This document shows, piece after piece, positions 1 through 7,117 of a stretch of 17,659 nucleotides of DNA (positions are counted from its first letter, which is position 1; each line of letters starts with the position of its first letter). The position numbers and the translations under genes were made by a program. Source of the stretch: an uncultured Lachnospiraceae bacterium (GTDB lineage Bacteria > Bacillota > Clostridia > Lachnospirales > Lachnospiraceae). The notes beneath the pieces were generated by a model that did not search any database, had not been told where the DNA came from, and saw only the letters and a list, made by a program, of their open reading frames with translations. The stretch is taken from positions 1 through 17,659 of the forward strand of contig CAJUEI010000060.1 in assembly GCA_910585255.1 (NCBI GenBank), read 5' to 3'.

Positions 1-70
1 TGCACCCCGATCCGTCCGGCTGAACACACCTAGATTCAGAGGCATTAGACGTTCTTACTTTCCAGAGATC

Positions 71-113
71 GGAACAGCAGAAAGACTAGGTTTTCCAACT
101 CTAGCGTCCCCCC
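71..113 (+). repeat. Single degenerate copy of the 43-bp repeat found at the right end of the window
   Basis: Aligned without gaps to the reverse complement of the 43-bp unit at 17427-17659, this stretch matches at 32 of 43 positions (counted by eye). It shares GGAACAGCA at 71-79, CCAACTC at 95-101 and AGCGTCC at 103-109, all at the same internal spacing. The middle of the unit, including one arm of the small hairpin seen in the array, is not conserved. It lies 15 bases beyond the stop of the last gene and is inverted relative to the right-hand array. The flanking 1-70 and 114-128 hold nothing else I can identify. Confidence 0.6.
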
Positions 114-128
114 CAATCCTATCTCCCC

Positions 129-1622
129 CTAAAAACACATATACTCCAAATACCGCACCTGAAATTCCTCCTTTAACGCAAGTGTCACCTTTTTGGCAGA
201 CTCCTGTACCCTCTCCAACTCCTCCCCCACATTCTCCTCCATACAATACACCCTGCACCCACCTAATGAAGCATTTCCAATCACCCTATACCGATTCCGA
301 CTCACCAGCGGCAGCAACCCCACCTCGCAGCTCTTTTTTACATCCAGCTTTGTTCCAAAACCCCCCGCCAAATAAATCCTCTCCAAACCCTGCACATCCA
401 CCCCCGCTGTCTGACAAAGAATCTCTATCCCCGAACGAATTGCCGCCTTTGCAAGCTGAAACTGCCGAATATCCTCCTGTGTAATCCGAATCATATCACC
501 ATGGAATCCCCTTGCCAGCAGATACCCGCTCTCCGCATACCCCGCCAAAAGTCCGCTCTGTTCCAAAATCCCCATCCTGCGTAAAACAGCAATACTCTCA
601 ATTAACCCCGTTCCGCAGATCCCTATCGGAATCTCTCCCCCTATCGTACTATACTCCACTTCTCCATTCCGTTCCCACACATGGTCAATCGCTCCCGCCA
701 CACTTCCCATTCCGCAGCTAATATTTCCTCCCTCCAACACCGGTCCCGCTGCCGCTGATGCCGTATAATAGACCCCTTCCGAATACAGCACCATCTCCCC
801 ATTGGTTCCCAAATCCAGCAGCAGCCAATTTCTCCCCTCTCTCTTCCTATCAACAATCTGCCTTTCCACCTCCAATATCCCCGCCATAATATCTCCCCCT
901 ACAAAAGCACTGATACAAGGCATACTGACATACTCCGCATCCCGAAGCAAATCCGGCAGTTCCGAATAAAATTCCTCTAACCTTCCCACTACCAAATTTT
1001 TCTGAGCAACCGAAAATGGATACCTCCCCAGCCCATCCACCGGATACCCGGCAAATAAATGCTGCATCGTTGTATTTCCCGCTACCACAACCCTAGAAAT
1101 CTTTTTCCCATCACAAAGCGATTTCAACCCTCCAAGAATATCTGCCCGAATACAATCCGTTAATATTTGTTTCTCTCCCTTATTTGCCCTTTCAATACGT
1201 GAAATCACATCTGCACCATATTTCCTCTGTGAATTTAATCCTGTCCAGCTAGAAAGTATATTCCCCTTTCCATCTAAAAGCAGCATAGCAAGCGTAGTCG
1301 TCCCAATATCCACTGCAACCTGCCTGTCCTGTTCCCTGCTGTCTGCTATCCCCTCTATTTTCTCTCCCTCTTCTCTCTCTATATAAACCCGTTTCTCCAC
1401 CCAAAACTCTCTCTCTTCCTGTAAAAACTCCACTTGACAAGGTTCCTCTGGAATATACTGACAAGCCAATACTTCTGCCTCTTCTCCGTCCTTTTTTACC
1501 CGAACCTTACACTTTTTACAGGTTCCCCTTCCTGCACAAAAAGAAGGCAGCTCATAGAACTGCCCTGTAAGAATTTCCAGCAAATTTCTTCCATCTGGCT
1601 CTACTGCCACAGTCTTTTTCAT
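129..1622 (-). CDS. Ferredoxin-ASKHA domain protein, RACo-like (reductive activator of corrinoid proteins family)
   Basis: The 497-residue protein starts with a [2Fe-2S] ferredoxin-type domain: Cys29, Cys35, Cys38 and Cys54 form the C-x5-C-x2-C...C pattern. An acetate and sugar kinase/Hsp70/actin-like ATPase fold follows. Visible motifs are DIGTTT near residue 105, AGNTTM near 181, LLLDLGTNGEM near 267 and LAGGFG near 418. RACo-family proteins use ATP to drive electron transfer that reactivates inactive Co(II) corrinoid methyltransferases. This member is shorter than RACo itself (roughly 600 residues or more), and no corrinoid protein or methyltransferase gene lies in the window, so its partner is unknown. 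The ATG at 1622 has AGGAGG six bases upstream, and the gene follows pepF after 27 bases, probably in one transcript. The coding strand is unusually G-rich compared with the division genes. Family assignment is firm; the substrate is not. Confidence 0.88.
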   Translation of the reverse strand: MKKTVAVEPDGRNLLEILTGQFYELPSFCAGRGTCKKCKVRVKKDGEEAEVLACQYIPEEPCQVEFLQEEREFWVEKRVYIEREEGEKIEGIADSREQDRQVAVDIGTTTLAMLLLDGKGNILSSWTGLNSQRKYGADVISRIERANKGEKQILTDCIRADILGGLKSLCDGKKISRVVVAGNTTMQHLFAGYPVDGLGRYPFSVAQKNLVVGRLEEFYSELPDLLRDAEYVSMPCISAFVGGDIMAGILEVERQIVDRKREGRNWLLLDLGTNGEMVLYSEGVYYTASAAAGPVLEGGNISCGMGSVAGAIDHVWERNGEVEYSTIGGEIPIGICGTGLIESIAVLRRMGILEQSGLLAGYAESGYLLARGFHGDMIRITQEDIRQFQLAKAAIRSGIEILCQTAGVDVQGLERIYLAGGFGTKLDVKKSCEVGLLPLVSRNRYRVIGNASLGGCRVYCMEENVGEELERVQESAKKVTLALKEEFQVRYLEYMCF

Positions 1623-1649
1623 CTGCTGCCTCCTCTTTCTATCATATCT

Positions 1650-3446
1650 TTATTCCTCCATTAGCCTTTCAAACTCATTCAATAACTCTTCAAACATCTG
1701 CAGTGCCGCTTTTACCGGAGCTGAAGTCGTCATATCGACACCTGCCGCCTTAAGAAGTTCAATCGGATACCGTGAACATCCACCCTTTAAAAATTTCTTA
1801 TAATCTTCTACCGCCGTCTCTCCCTGTTCTAAAATTCGCTTGGAAAGTGCAATAGCAGCAGAAAAACCAGTAGCATACTGATATACATAAAAGTCATTGT
1901 AAAAATGCGGTATCCTTGCCCACTCCATATCAATCTCTCGATCAATTATCACCGCATCCCCAAAATATTCCTGATTTAATCTATGATATAATTCCTTTAA
2001 TTCCTCTGCATTAAGTGCCTCTCCATTTTCGACCATTTCATGCACCTGCTTTTCAAACTCAGCAAACATCGTCTGGCGGAATACCGTTCCCCGAAATTCT
2101 TCCATAAAATAATTTAACAGATACGCACGTTCCCGATTATTCGTACAATCCTCCAAAAGCGAATGAATCAGCAGTGACTCATTACAGGTAGAAGCCACTT
2201 CTGCCACAAAAAGCTGATACTGTGAATTGATATAATCCTGATTTTTATTGGAATAATAGGAATGAATAGAATGTCCCATCTCATGTGCCAAAGTAAACAC
2301 ACTCTTTAATGACTGATTATAATTTAACAATACATAGGGATTGCTGTCATAGCTTCCAAAGGAATAAGCTCCGCTTCGCTTCCCCTGATTTTCATAGATA
2401 TCTATCCACCGCTCAGAAAACCCTTTCTCTAAAATAGAAAGATACTCCTCTCCCATTGGCTTTAACGCCTTTCTGACCAACTCTTTTGCCTCTTCAAAAG
2501 AATACTTTTTATCCATATCGGCTACAATCGGAGTATACAGATCATACAGATGCAACTCTTCCACTCCAAGCAGCTTTTTTCGAAGAGCAGCATAGCGGTG
2601 CAATAAAGGCAGATTTTGATGAACCGCATCCAGCAGATTGTCATAGACCTCCAAAGGAATATTGCTCTTATCCAAAGAAGCCTCTCTAGAAGAACGATAC
2701 TTTTTTACCTTAGCATAAAAACAGGTCGCCTTTAAATTGGTCTGATAAGTAGCAGCTAATGTATTTTCAAAATTTTGGTAAGAAGCATATAATTTCTGAA
2801 ATGCCTGCTTACGAACATCCCGATTGCTGCTTTCTAAAAACCGTCCATAGCGTCCATGCGTCAGTTCTATCTCTTCCCCTTCCTCATTTATCACTGCACC
2901 AAACTTAATATCTGCATTATGGAACATAGAAAATATCTCAGAAGCTCCATCGGAAAACTCTCTTACTTTCGATAACATCTCTTCCATCTCAGCAGAAAGC
3001 ATATGTTCCCGCTGTCTGGTAATATTTTCTATAAACCGAATATAAGAACTGCCGAAAGACTTTTTATATTCCTCTAAACGATCCTCTGGAATCGCCAAAA
3101 TCTCAGGTTCCATATAGGCAGCTGCACTGGTCATCTTTACATCCAGATTTTGCACCCGCCCATACATCTTTTGATAATAAGAATTTGCCGTATCGGTATC
3201 TAAGCTTTGTTGTGCATAAACCAAAAGCCGCTCCAATCTCCTCCTTAAATCTGAAGCGGTTTCTAATGCCTCAAAAAGCATAGAAGAAGATTCTTTTAAT
3301 CGTCCCTTATAATATCCCAATAAATCAATTTCCTGCTCCAACAATTCAAATTCTGTCTGCCACGCCCTATCATCTGCAAAAAGACTAGATAAATCCCAAG
3401 TATCTTTCACTGCAACCTCATTGCGTTTCGGTAATTGCTTTGTCAT
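1650..3446 (-). CDS. pepF: Oligoendopeptidase F (M3 family zinc metallopeptidase)
   Basis: This 598-residue protein has the typical length and layout of M3B oligoendopeptidase F, a cytoplasmic zinc enzyme that cuts short oligopeptides. The HExxH zinc site is H388-E389-M-G-H392, and the third ligand is probably E416 in the following FVAEVAST segment. The catalytic region also has the conserved YSFGSYDSNPYVLLNY stretch just before the zinc site. There is no signal peptide. The ATG at 3446 is preceded by a GGAGG-type Shine-Dalgarno at about 3453-3458. In Bacillus subtilis the gene after sigE is normally sigG; here pepF takes that place and has its own promoter-like sequence overlapping the end of sigE. 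A role in sporulation is not shown by the sequence; position is the only hint. Confidence 0.95.
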   Translation of the reverse strand: MTKQLPKRNEVAVKDTWDLSSLFADDRAWQTEFELLEQEIDLLGYYKGRLKESSSMLFEALETASDLRRRLERLLVYAQQSLDTDTANSYYQKMYGRVQNLDVKMTSAAAYMEPEILAIPEDRLEEYKKSFGSSYIRFIENITRQREHMLSAEMEEMLSKVREFSDGASEIFSMFHNADIKFGAVINEEGEEIELTHGRYGRFLESSNRDVRKQAFQKLYASYQNFENTLAATYQTNLKATCFYAKVKKYRSSREASLDKSNIPLEVYDNLLDAVHQNLPLLHRYAALRKKLLGVEELHLYDLYTPIVADMDKKYSFEEAKELVRKALKPMGEEYLSILEKGFSERWIDIYENQGKRSGAYSFGSYDSNPYVLLNYNQSLKSVFTLAHEMGHSIHSYYSNKNQDYINSQYQLFVAEVASTCNESLLIHSLLEDCTNNRERAYLLNYFMEEFRGTVFRQTMFAEFEKQVHEMVENGEALNAEELKELYHRLNQEYFGDAVIIDREIDMEWARIPHFYNDFYVYQYATGFSAAIALSKRILEQGETAVEDYKKFLKGGCSRYPIELLKAAGVDMTTSAPVKAALQMFEELLNEFERLMEE

Positions 3447-3479
3447 TTTTATCCTCCGTTCCCACTTTAATCGAGCTTT

Positions 3480-3508
3480 ATTATACTCCTCTTATTCAAA
3501 TCGTACAA
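3480..3508 (-). promoter_or_regulatory. Sigma-A-type promoter for pepF and the ASKHA gene
   Basis: On the minus strand TTGTAC (3503-3508) and a perfect TATAAT (3480-3485) are separated by exactly 17 bases. The -35 lies inside the last codons of sigE, and the predicted start of transcription near 3473 leaves a leader of about 27 bases including the pepF ribosome binding site. This suggests pepF can be expressed independently of sporulation. Confidence 0.55.
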
Positions 3509-4244
3509 TCTCTTTTTTTAGTCTGCTGATAATTTTCTTTTCTAACCGTGAAATATAAGACTGCGAAATTCCAAGCAAATCTGCTACCTCTTTCTGTGTC
3601 ATCTCGGCTCCATCCGCCGAATTTAATCCAAACCGAAGCTCTACAATTGTTCTTTCCCGTTTATTTAATTTATTAATTGCCTTGCTTAAAAGTTTCCGCT
3701 CCATCTCATCTTCCAAATCTTTATAAATCACATCTTCATCTGTTCCAAGAATGTCCGATAAAAGAAGTTCGTTCCCATCCCAGTCTACATTTAAAGGCTC
3801 ATCAATAGAAACCTCCATCTTTCTCTTGCTGTTCCGTCTAAGGTACATTAAAATTTCATTTTCAATGCACCGCGATGCATAAGTAGCAAGCTTAATATTT
3901 TTAGAAGGATTATAAGTATTAATCGCTTTAATTAGTCCAATTGTACCAATTGAGATTAAATCCTCTACCCCAACTCCGGTATTATCAAACTTCTTTGCTA
4001 TGTATACAACAAGCCGAAGATTTCGTTCAATCAGCAAAGACCGTGCCTTCTGCGGCTCTTCTCCTGTAAGAGATGCAATTGCCTCCGCCTCCTCTTCAGC
4101 CTCTAACGGCGGCGGCAGCACTTCTGCTCCTCCAATATAGTGAATATCTCTCTGTGAGTGAAGAAATAGATTGCGAAATGTAGGAACCATACGAAGCTGA
4201 ATCTGATTTTTAAATTTTACTTTAATCAACATCTTATTTACCAA
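3492..4244 (-). CDS. sigE: RNA polymerase sporulation sigma factor E precursor (pro-sigma-E)
   Basis: The 250-residue protein closely matches sigma-E, the first mother-cell sigma factor of sporulation. It shows the segment YIGGAEVLPPPL at residues 36-47, the region-2 core (RNLRLVVYIAKKF, EDLISIGTIGLIKA, LATYASRCIENEIL), the conserved DEPLNVDWDGNELLLSDILG stretch, and a region-4 helix-turn-helix ending SQSYISRLEKKIISRL. The first 35 or so residues form a basic and hydrophobic pro-sequence; by analogy with B. subtilis, cleavage is expected just before Tyr36. SpoIIGA, the likely processing protease, is encoded 15 bases upstream. A TTG at 4244 has GGAGG six bases upstream (4251-4255), whereas the in-frame ATG at 4232 would sit 18 bases away, so TTG is preferred. 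The ATG would give a 246-residue product with a pro-sequence closer in length to that of B. subtilis, so the start is not certain. Confidence 0.95.
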   Translation of the reverse strand: MVNKMLIKVKFKNQIQLRMVPTFRNLFLHSQRDIHYIGGAEVLPPPLEAEEEAEAIASLTGEEPQKARSLLIERNLRLVVYIAKKFDNTGVGVEDLISIGTIGLIKAINTYNPSKNIKLATYASRCIENEILMYLRRNSKRKMEVSIDEPLNVDWDGNELLLSDILGTDEDVIYKDLEDEMERKLLSKAINKLNKRERTIVELRFGLNSADGAEMTQKEVADLLGISQSYISRLEKKIISRLKKEIVRFE

Positions 4245-4250
4245 ACCTTT

Positions 4251-4255
4251 CCTCC
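4251..4255 (-). promoter_or_regulatory. Ribosome binding site favouring a TTG start for sigE
   Basis: GGAGG on the minus strand is six bases from the TTG at 4244 and 18 bases from the alternative ATG at 4232. A weaker AAAGG at 4246-4250 is 13 bases from the ATG. Spacing favours the TTG. Confidence 0.55.
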
Positions 4256-4259
4256 ATAT

Positions 4260-5156
4260 TTAATTTAGAATACCTGGATGCAGAAGAAGCTGATAGCTTC
4301 CATCACCACTGACGCAAATCGGACTAACCGCCAGATAAATCCCCTTCTTCCGAATCATTGGTTCCTCCTCCTTAAAGAGAACCACTTCGTCAATCGGATA
4401 AGAAATTAAAATTCCGGTCTTTACCCCAACTGCATGATAGGGAATCAGACGTATCTTCCTTTCCCCCTTATAAAAACCAGTTTTATAAAATACCTCTATC
4501 TGCTCTTGTTCCTCTCGGTCAAAAAACTCTTGTAACCCTGCCAAATCTCCTACCAAAACAGGGGCATGACTCACTGGTTCCATAAGAGAATTTCCTGTAT
4601 CTAATAGTGCCTTTACCGTGCCTGTCTGCTTTCCCACCCTTAAAAAAGCTCGGTATCTTCCATCCTCCTTTTGCCTTTTGTGATAAAAATATCTGCTGCC
4701 AATATAAAATAGAATTCCCGCCAAAAAAACAAGAAAAAGAAAATGAAAAAATTTCGGTTCCTGATATCCCTTTCCAATTCCTGCCTCCCAAACTGTCTTA
4801 GCTGGCGTATTGGCACTTAATCCATAGTAGAACCCTTGAATCAATCCTCCCAATACACCGGCAATCCCATACTGCAAAGCGATATAACCGATCCACTTTT
4901 TCCATTCTTTTATCGGAAATAAAATTTTTACCATAACCGCTGCTACCAATAAAAAATAAACCCTGCTCTTGAAACCGTCTTTTAAAAACGGCAAAAAAAA
5001 GGCAATACAATAACATGCCGTTCCCATTACAGATGCGATTAGCCACCGCAGCCAGGTTGTCTTTTCTCTTAGACACAGCTTCATACAGGCAAGTACCATT
5101 CCATTCATCAGCAGATTAATCCCAAACAGCACATCAAGATAAACTACAACATGCAA
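4260..5156 (-). CDS. spoIIGA: Sporulation sigma-E factor processing peptidase SpoIIGA
   Basis: The 298-residue protein has about five hydrophobic segments in its first half (roughly 8-28, 36-56, 65-80, 88-110 and 136-155), then a soluble C-terminal half with the aspartic-protease motif LLDTGNSL, catalytic candidate Asp186. This is the SpoIIGA architecture: an integral membrane protease at the forespore septum that cuts the pro-sequence from sigma-E when signalled by SpoIIR. The sigE gene follows after 15 bases, the classic spoIIG pairing. The start is a TTG at 5156 with AGGAGG eight bases upstream; an ATG at 5152 is out of frame, and the N-terminus (MHVVVYLDVLF) lines up with the start of known SpoIIGA proteins. 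A dedicated promoter lies in the gap upstream. Confidence 0.95.
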   Translation of the reverse strand: MHVVVYLDVLFGINLLMNGMVLACMKLCLREKTTWLRWLIASVMGTACYCIAFFLPFLKDGFKSRVYFLLVAAVMVKILFPIKEWKKWIGYIALQYGIAGVLGGLIQGFYYGLSANTPAKTVWEAGIGKGYQEPKFFHFLFLVFLAGILFYIGSRYFYHKRQKEDGRYRAFLRVGKQTGTVKALLDTGNSLMEPVSHAPVLVGDLAGLQEFFDREEQEQIEVFYKTGFYKGERKIRLIPYHAVGVKTGILISYPIDEVVLFKEEEPMIRKKGIYLAVSPICVSGDGSYQLLLHPGILN

Positions 5157-5164
5157 AAAAGCTG

Positions 5165-5170
5165 CCTCCT
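5165..5170 (-). promoter_or_regulatory. Ribosome binding site setting the TTG start of spoIIGA
   Basis: A full AGGAGG on the minus strand is eight bases before the TTG at 5156. No in-frame ATG or GTG is near, so the TTG start is well supported. Confidence 0.75.
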
Positions 5171-5200
5171 TTACTGGAAGACTTTGCTAAGAACAGAATC

Positions 5201-5265
5201 ATTATACCAAATATTCTGTTCGAAGATTGTCATTTCCTGTAAAAGAAACAGCAAACTATTTGACA
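5201..5265 (-). promoter_or_regulatory. Candidate Spo0A-activated spoIIG promoter with a long spacer
   Basis: On the minus strand a perfect extended -10, TGG followed by TATAAT (5201-5206), has no sigma-A-like -35 at 16-18 bases. The closest match, ATGACA at 5228-5233, is 21 bases upstream. The spoIIG promoter of B. subtilis is known for a 22-base spacer and for activation by Spo0A bound next to the -35. Two sequences resemble the 0A box (TGNCGAA): TGTCAAA at 5259-5265 (one mismatch) and TGACAAT at 5226-5232 (two mismatches, overlapping the -35). Predicted transcription starts near 5194. The -10 is strong; the Spo0A assignment is inference by analogy. Confidence 0.55.
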
Positions 5266-5269
5266 ATTT

Positions 5270-5626
5270 TTATCTGTTCATCTTGGGAAACCTTAGAGGA
5301 TTTTTATAACTATATCGGAAAAGCTCCCGATATTCTTCCAAAAATGGTACAGCATCCCCACGGTATTCCCGAATCATCTCTGCCAGATTTTGAAACGATT
5401 CCTCGAATTCTGTCAAATCCTGTTTAGAAAAAATAGCAATCATCTCTTGCTGTACCTCTCTTGTATCCGATAATTCGGCAATCTGCTCTGCTTCTTCTTC
5501 TGAAAGCCCCAGCCTCCTTGCCATTACGCCAACAGAACAAACCAATTCTGTAGGGGCAATTAAATTGTTGACCGGCTGGCAAAGCATCTTCCTTGCTATA
5601 GCAGAATGAACGATTTCCATTACCAT
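5270..5626 (-). CDS. Uncharacterised 118-residue protein between ftsZ and spoIIGA
   Basis: I do not recognise this protein. It is soluble, with no signal peptide or membrane segment, and is rich in Glu, Leu and Arg with a mostly helical pattern; the stretch from about residue 42 to 100 is strongly charged (for example RRLGLSEEEAEQIAEL). The C-terminus is basic and aromatic (YKNPLRFPKMNR). The reading frame is convincing: ATG at 5626 with GAGGG about six bases upstream, 22 bases after the ftsZ stop, same strand and codon style as its neighbours. ATG at 5620 (residue 3) is a possible alternative start. It should be co-transcribed with ftsZ, and the spoIIG promoter begins just past its stop. Its place at the junction of division and sporulation genes makes a role at the septum conceivable, but nothing in the sequence shows it. 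Confidence 0.8.
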   Translation of the reverse strand: MVMEIVHSAIARKMLCQPVNNLIAPTELVCSVGVMARRLGLSEEEAEQIAELSDTREVQQEMIAIFSKQDLTEFEESFQNLAEMIREYRGDAVPFLEEYRELFRYSYKNPLRFPKMNR

Positions 5627-5648
5627 TGCAGTCCCTCATTCTCTTTTC

Positions 5649-6995
5649 TTATTTTCGATTTCTCTGTAAAAACGTAGGAATCTTAATCTCTTTTTCTTCC
5701 ACATTTCTAGGTGCCGGTTTTGGCGTTTCAAAATGATAACCGTTATTTCCGTTATTTTGTACAGGTCTTATATTAGGAGCAGACGAATAATCAGAGGACT
5801 GATTCGGCGGCTGATAGCCTACAGATGGATTTGACGTCTGCTGATACCCGGAAGACGGATTTGGCATCTGCTGATAGCCTGACGGCGGAATCGGCATACC
5901 CTGTACAGGTCCCGCTGCAGGACGAAACGGCGGCACGGACTTTTGAACGTTTCTTGTTCCACCGTTAATTACGGTCATCGAATTTCCCCGATTTGGCTCG
6001 TTTTTCTGCTGGTCATAAGACGTCCGTCCAGTAACAACCACCTCCTGATTCTCCAATCCGGTCGCAATCACCGTAATGGTTGCCTCATCCTTGGTACTCT
6101 CGTCAAACATCGCTCCAAAGATAATATTTGCCTCATCTCCTGCTAATTCCTGTACAAAACTGGCAGCTTCATTTGCCTCCATTAAACTGATATCTCCAGA
6201 CACATTAATAATAACATGAGTTGCACCCTGAATCGTTGTCTCTAAAAGAGGACTGGTAACGGCCATCTTTACCGCATCAATTGCCTTATCGTCTCCCTTT
6301 CCCTTTCCAATCCCGATATGGGCAATTCCCTTATTTGTCATAACGGTCTGTACATCGGCAAAGTCCAAATTAATTAGACCAGGTACATTAATTAAATCGG
6401 TAATTCCCTGTACCGCCTGCTGCAATACTTCATCTGCTTTCTTTAATGCATCAGGCATAGTCGTTCTGCGATCTACAATTTCCAACAGCTTATCATTGGG
6501 AATCACAATTAACGTATCGACATGCTCTTTTAATTTTGCAATTCCAGAGATTGCATTATTCATCCGAGTTTTTGCCTCAAATTTAAACGGCTTTGTCACT
6601 ACACCGACCGTAAGAATTCCCTTCTGCTTTGCAATTCTTGCTACAACAGGAGTCGCACCCGTCCCGGTACCGCCTCCCATTCCACAGGTCACAAACACCA
6701 TATCAGCTCCGTCTACCACTTTCTCAATTTCTTCCGCACTCTCTTCCGCTGCCTTCTCTCCCATAGCAGGCTGTGCCCCTGCCCCAAGTCCCTTTGTTAC
6801 TTTTTCTCCGATCTGAAGCGTTTTAGGAGCACGACAAAGCTGTAAAGCCTGCTTATCCGTATTCACACCAATAAACTCCACTCCACCTATATTCTCATCT
6901 ACCATCCGGTTTACCGCATTATTTCCGGCACCGCCAACACCCACCACAATAATCTTTGCTTCTGATGTTCTTTCATTTGATGTAATCTCTAACAA
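5649..6995 (-). CDS. ftsZ: Cell division protein FtsZ
   Basis: This is the tubulin-like GTPase that polymerises into the division ring. The 448-residue protein has the N-terminal nucleotide fold (VGVGGAGNNAVNRM from residue 18), the signature GGGTGTG at 107-113, and the T7 catalytic loop NLDFADV at 209-215 with Asp211 and Asp214. After the core (to about 325) comes a roughly 115-residue linker rich in Pro, Asn, Ser, Gln and Tyr, then the conserved C-terminal peptide EIKIPTFLQRNRK that binds partner proteins. The start is TTG at 6995 with AAGGAGG eight bases upstream; no ATG occurs in frame before residue 31, and the N-terminus MLEI matches the MLEF start of other Firmicutes FtsZ. It has its own promoter and leader. 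ftsA, its usual partner, is not in the window. Confidence 0.98.
   Translation of the reverse strand: MLEITSNERTSEAKIIVVGVGGAGNNAVNRMVDENIGGVEFIGVNTDKQALQLCRAPKTLQIGEKVTKGLGAGAQPAMGEKAAEESAEEIEKVVDGADMVFVTCGMGGGTGTGATPVVARIAKQKGILTVGVVTKPFKFEAKTRMNNAISGIAKLKEHVDTLIVIPNDKLLEIVDRRTTMPDALKKADEVLQQAVQGITDLINVPGLINLDFADVQTVMTNKGIAHIGIGKGKGDDKAIDAVKMAVTSPLLETTIQGATHVIINVSGDISLMEANEAASFVQELAGDEANIIFGAMFDESTKDEATITVIATGLENQEVVVTGRTSYDQQKNEPNRGNSMTVINGGTRNVQKSVPPFRPAAGPVQGMPIPPSGYQQMPNPSSGYQQTSNPSVGYQPPNQSSDYSSAPNIRPVQNNGNNGYHFETPKPAPRNVEEKEIKIPTFLQRNRK
5799..5888 (-). repeat. Thirty-base in-frame repeats in the FtsZ C-terminal linker
   Basis: Residues 370-399 of FtsZ consist of three ten-residue units, PPSGYQQMPN, PSSGYQQTSN and PSVGYQPPNQ, followed by a decayed fourth beginning SSDY. 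The DNA repeats with the same 30-base period, so the linker has grown by internal duplication. Confidence 0.75.
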
Positions 6996-7003
6996 AAGCT
7001 TGT

Positions 7004-7010
7004 CCTCCTT
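7004..7010 (-). promoter_or_regulatory. Ribosome binding site setting the TTG start of ftsZ
   Basis: AAGGAGG on the minus strand is eight bases before the TTG at 6995. Together with the conserved N-terminus it makes the TTG start very likely. Confidence 0.8.
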
Positions 7011-7022
7011 CTATTTCTACCT

Positions 7023-7091
7023 GTCTCAGTTCTTTTTATGTTCAGGGGACTCCGTTCTAAATATCTCCCATTCTCCATTGGGCACCGAGAC
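7023..7091 (-). promoter_or_regulatory. Possible folded leader of the ftsZ transcript
   Basis: Read as minus-strand RNA, GUCUCGGU (7084-7091) can pair with ACUGAGAC (7023-7030) over eight positions with one G-U pair. Between them, a smaller hairpin can form at 7067-7082 (CCCA with UGGG plus a mismatch). No known riboswitch or leader family is recognised, and short pairings arise by chance. Confidence 0.3.
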
Positions 7092-7117
7092 GCCACTACC
7101 CCACCTATCTTTTTTCT

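Noticed and set aside
55..258. Minus-strand 67-residue Gly-rich frame at the left edge
   Set aside because: Overlaps the end of the ASKHA gene in another frame; the Gly content reflects the G-rich strand.
1641..1646. TATGAT as a separate promoter for the ASKHA gene
   Set aside because: No -35-like sequence at a suitable distance; co-transcription with pepF is simpler.
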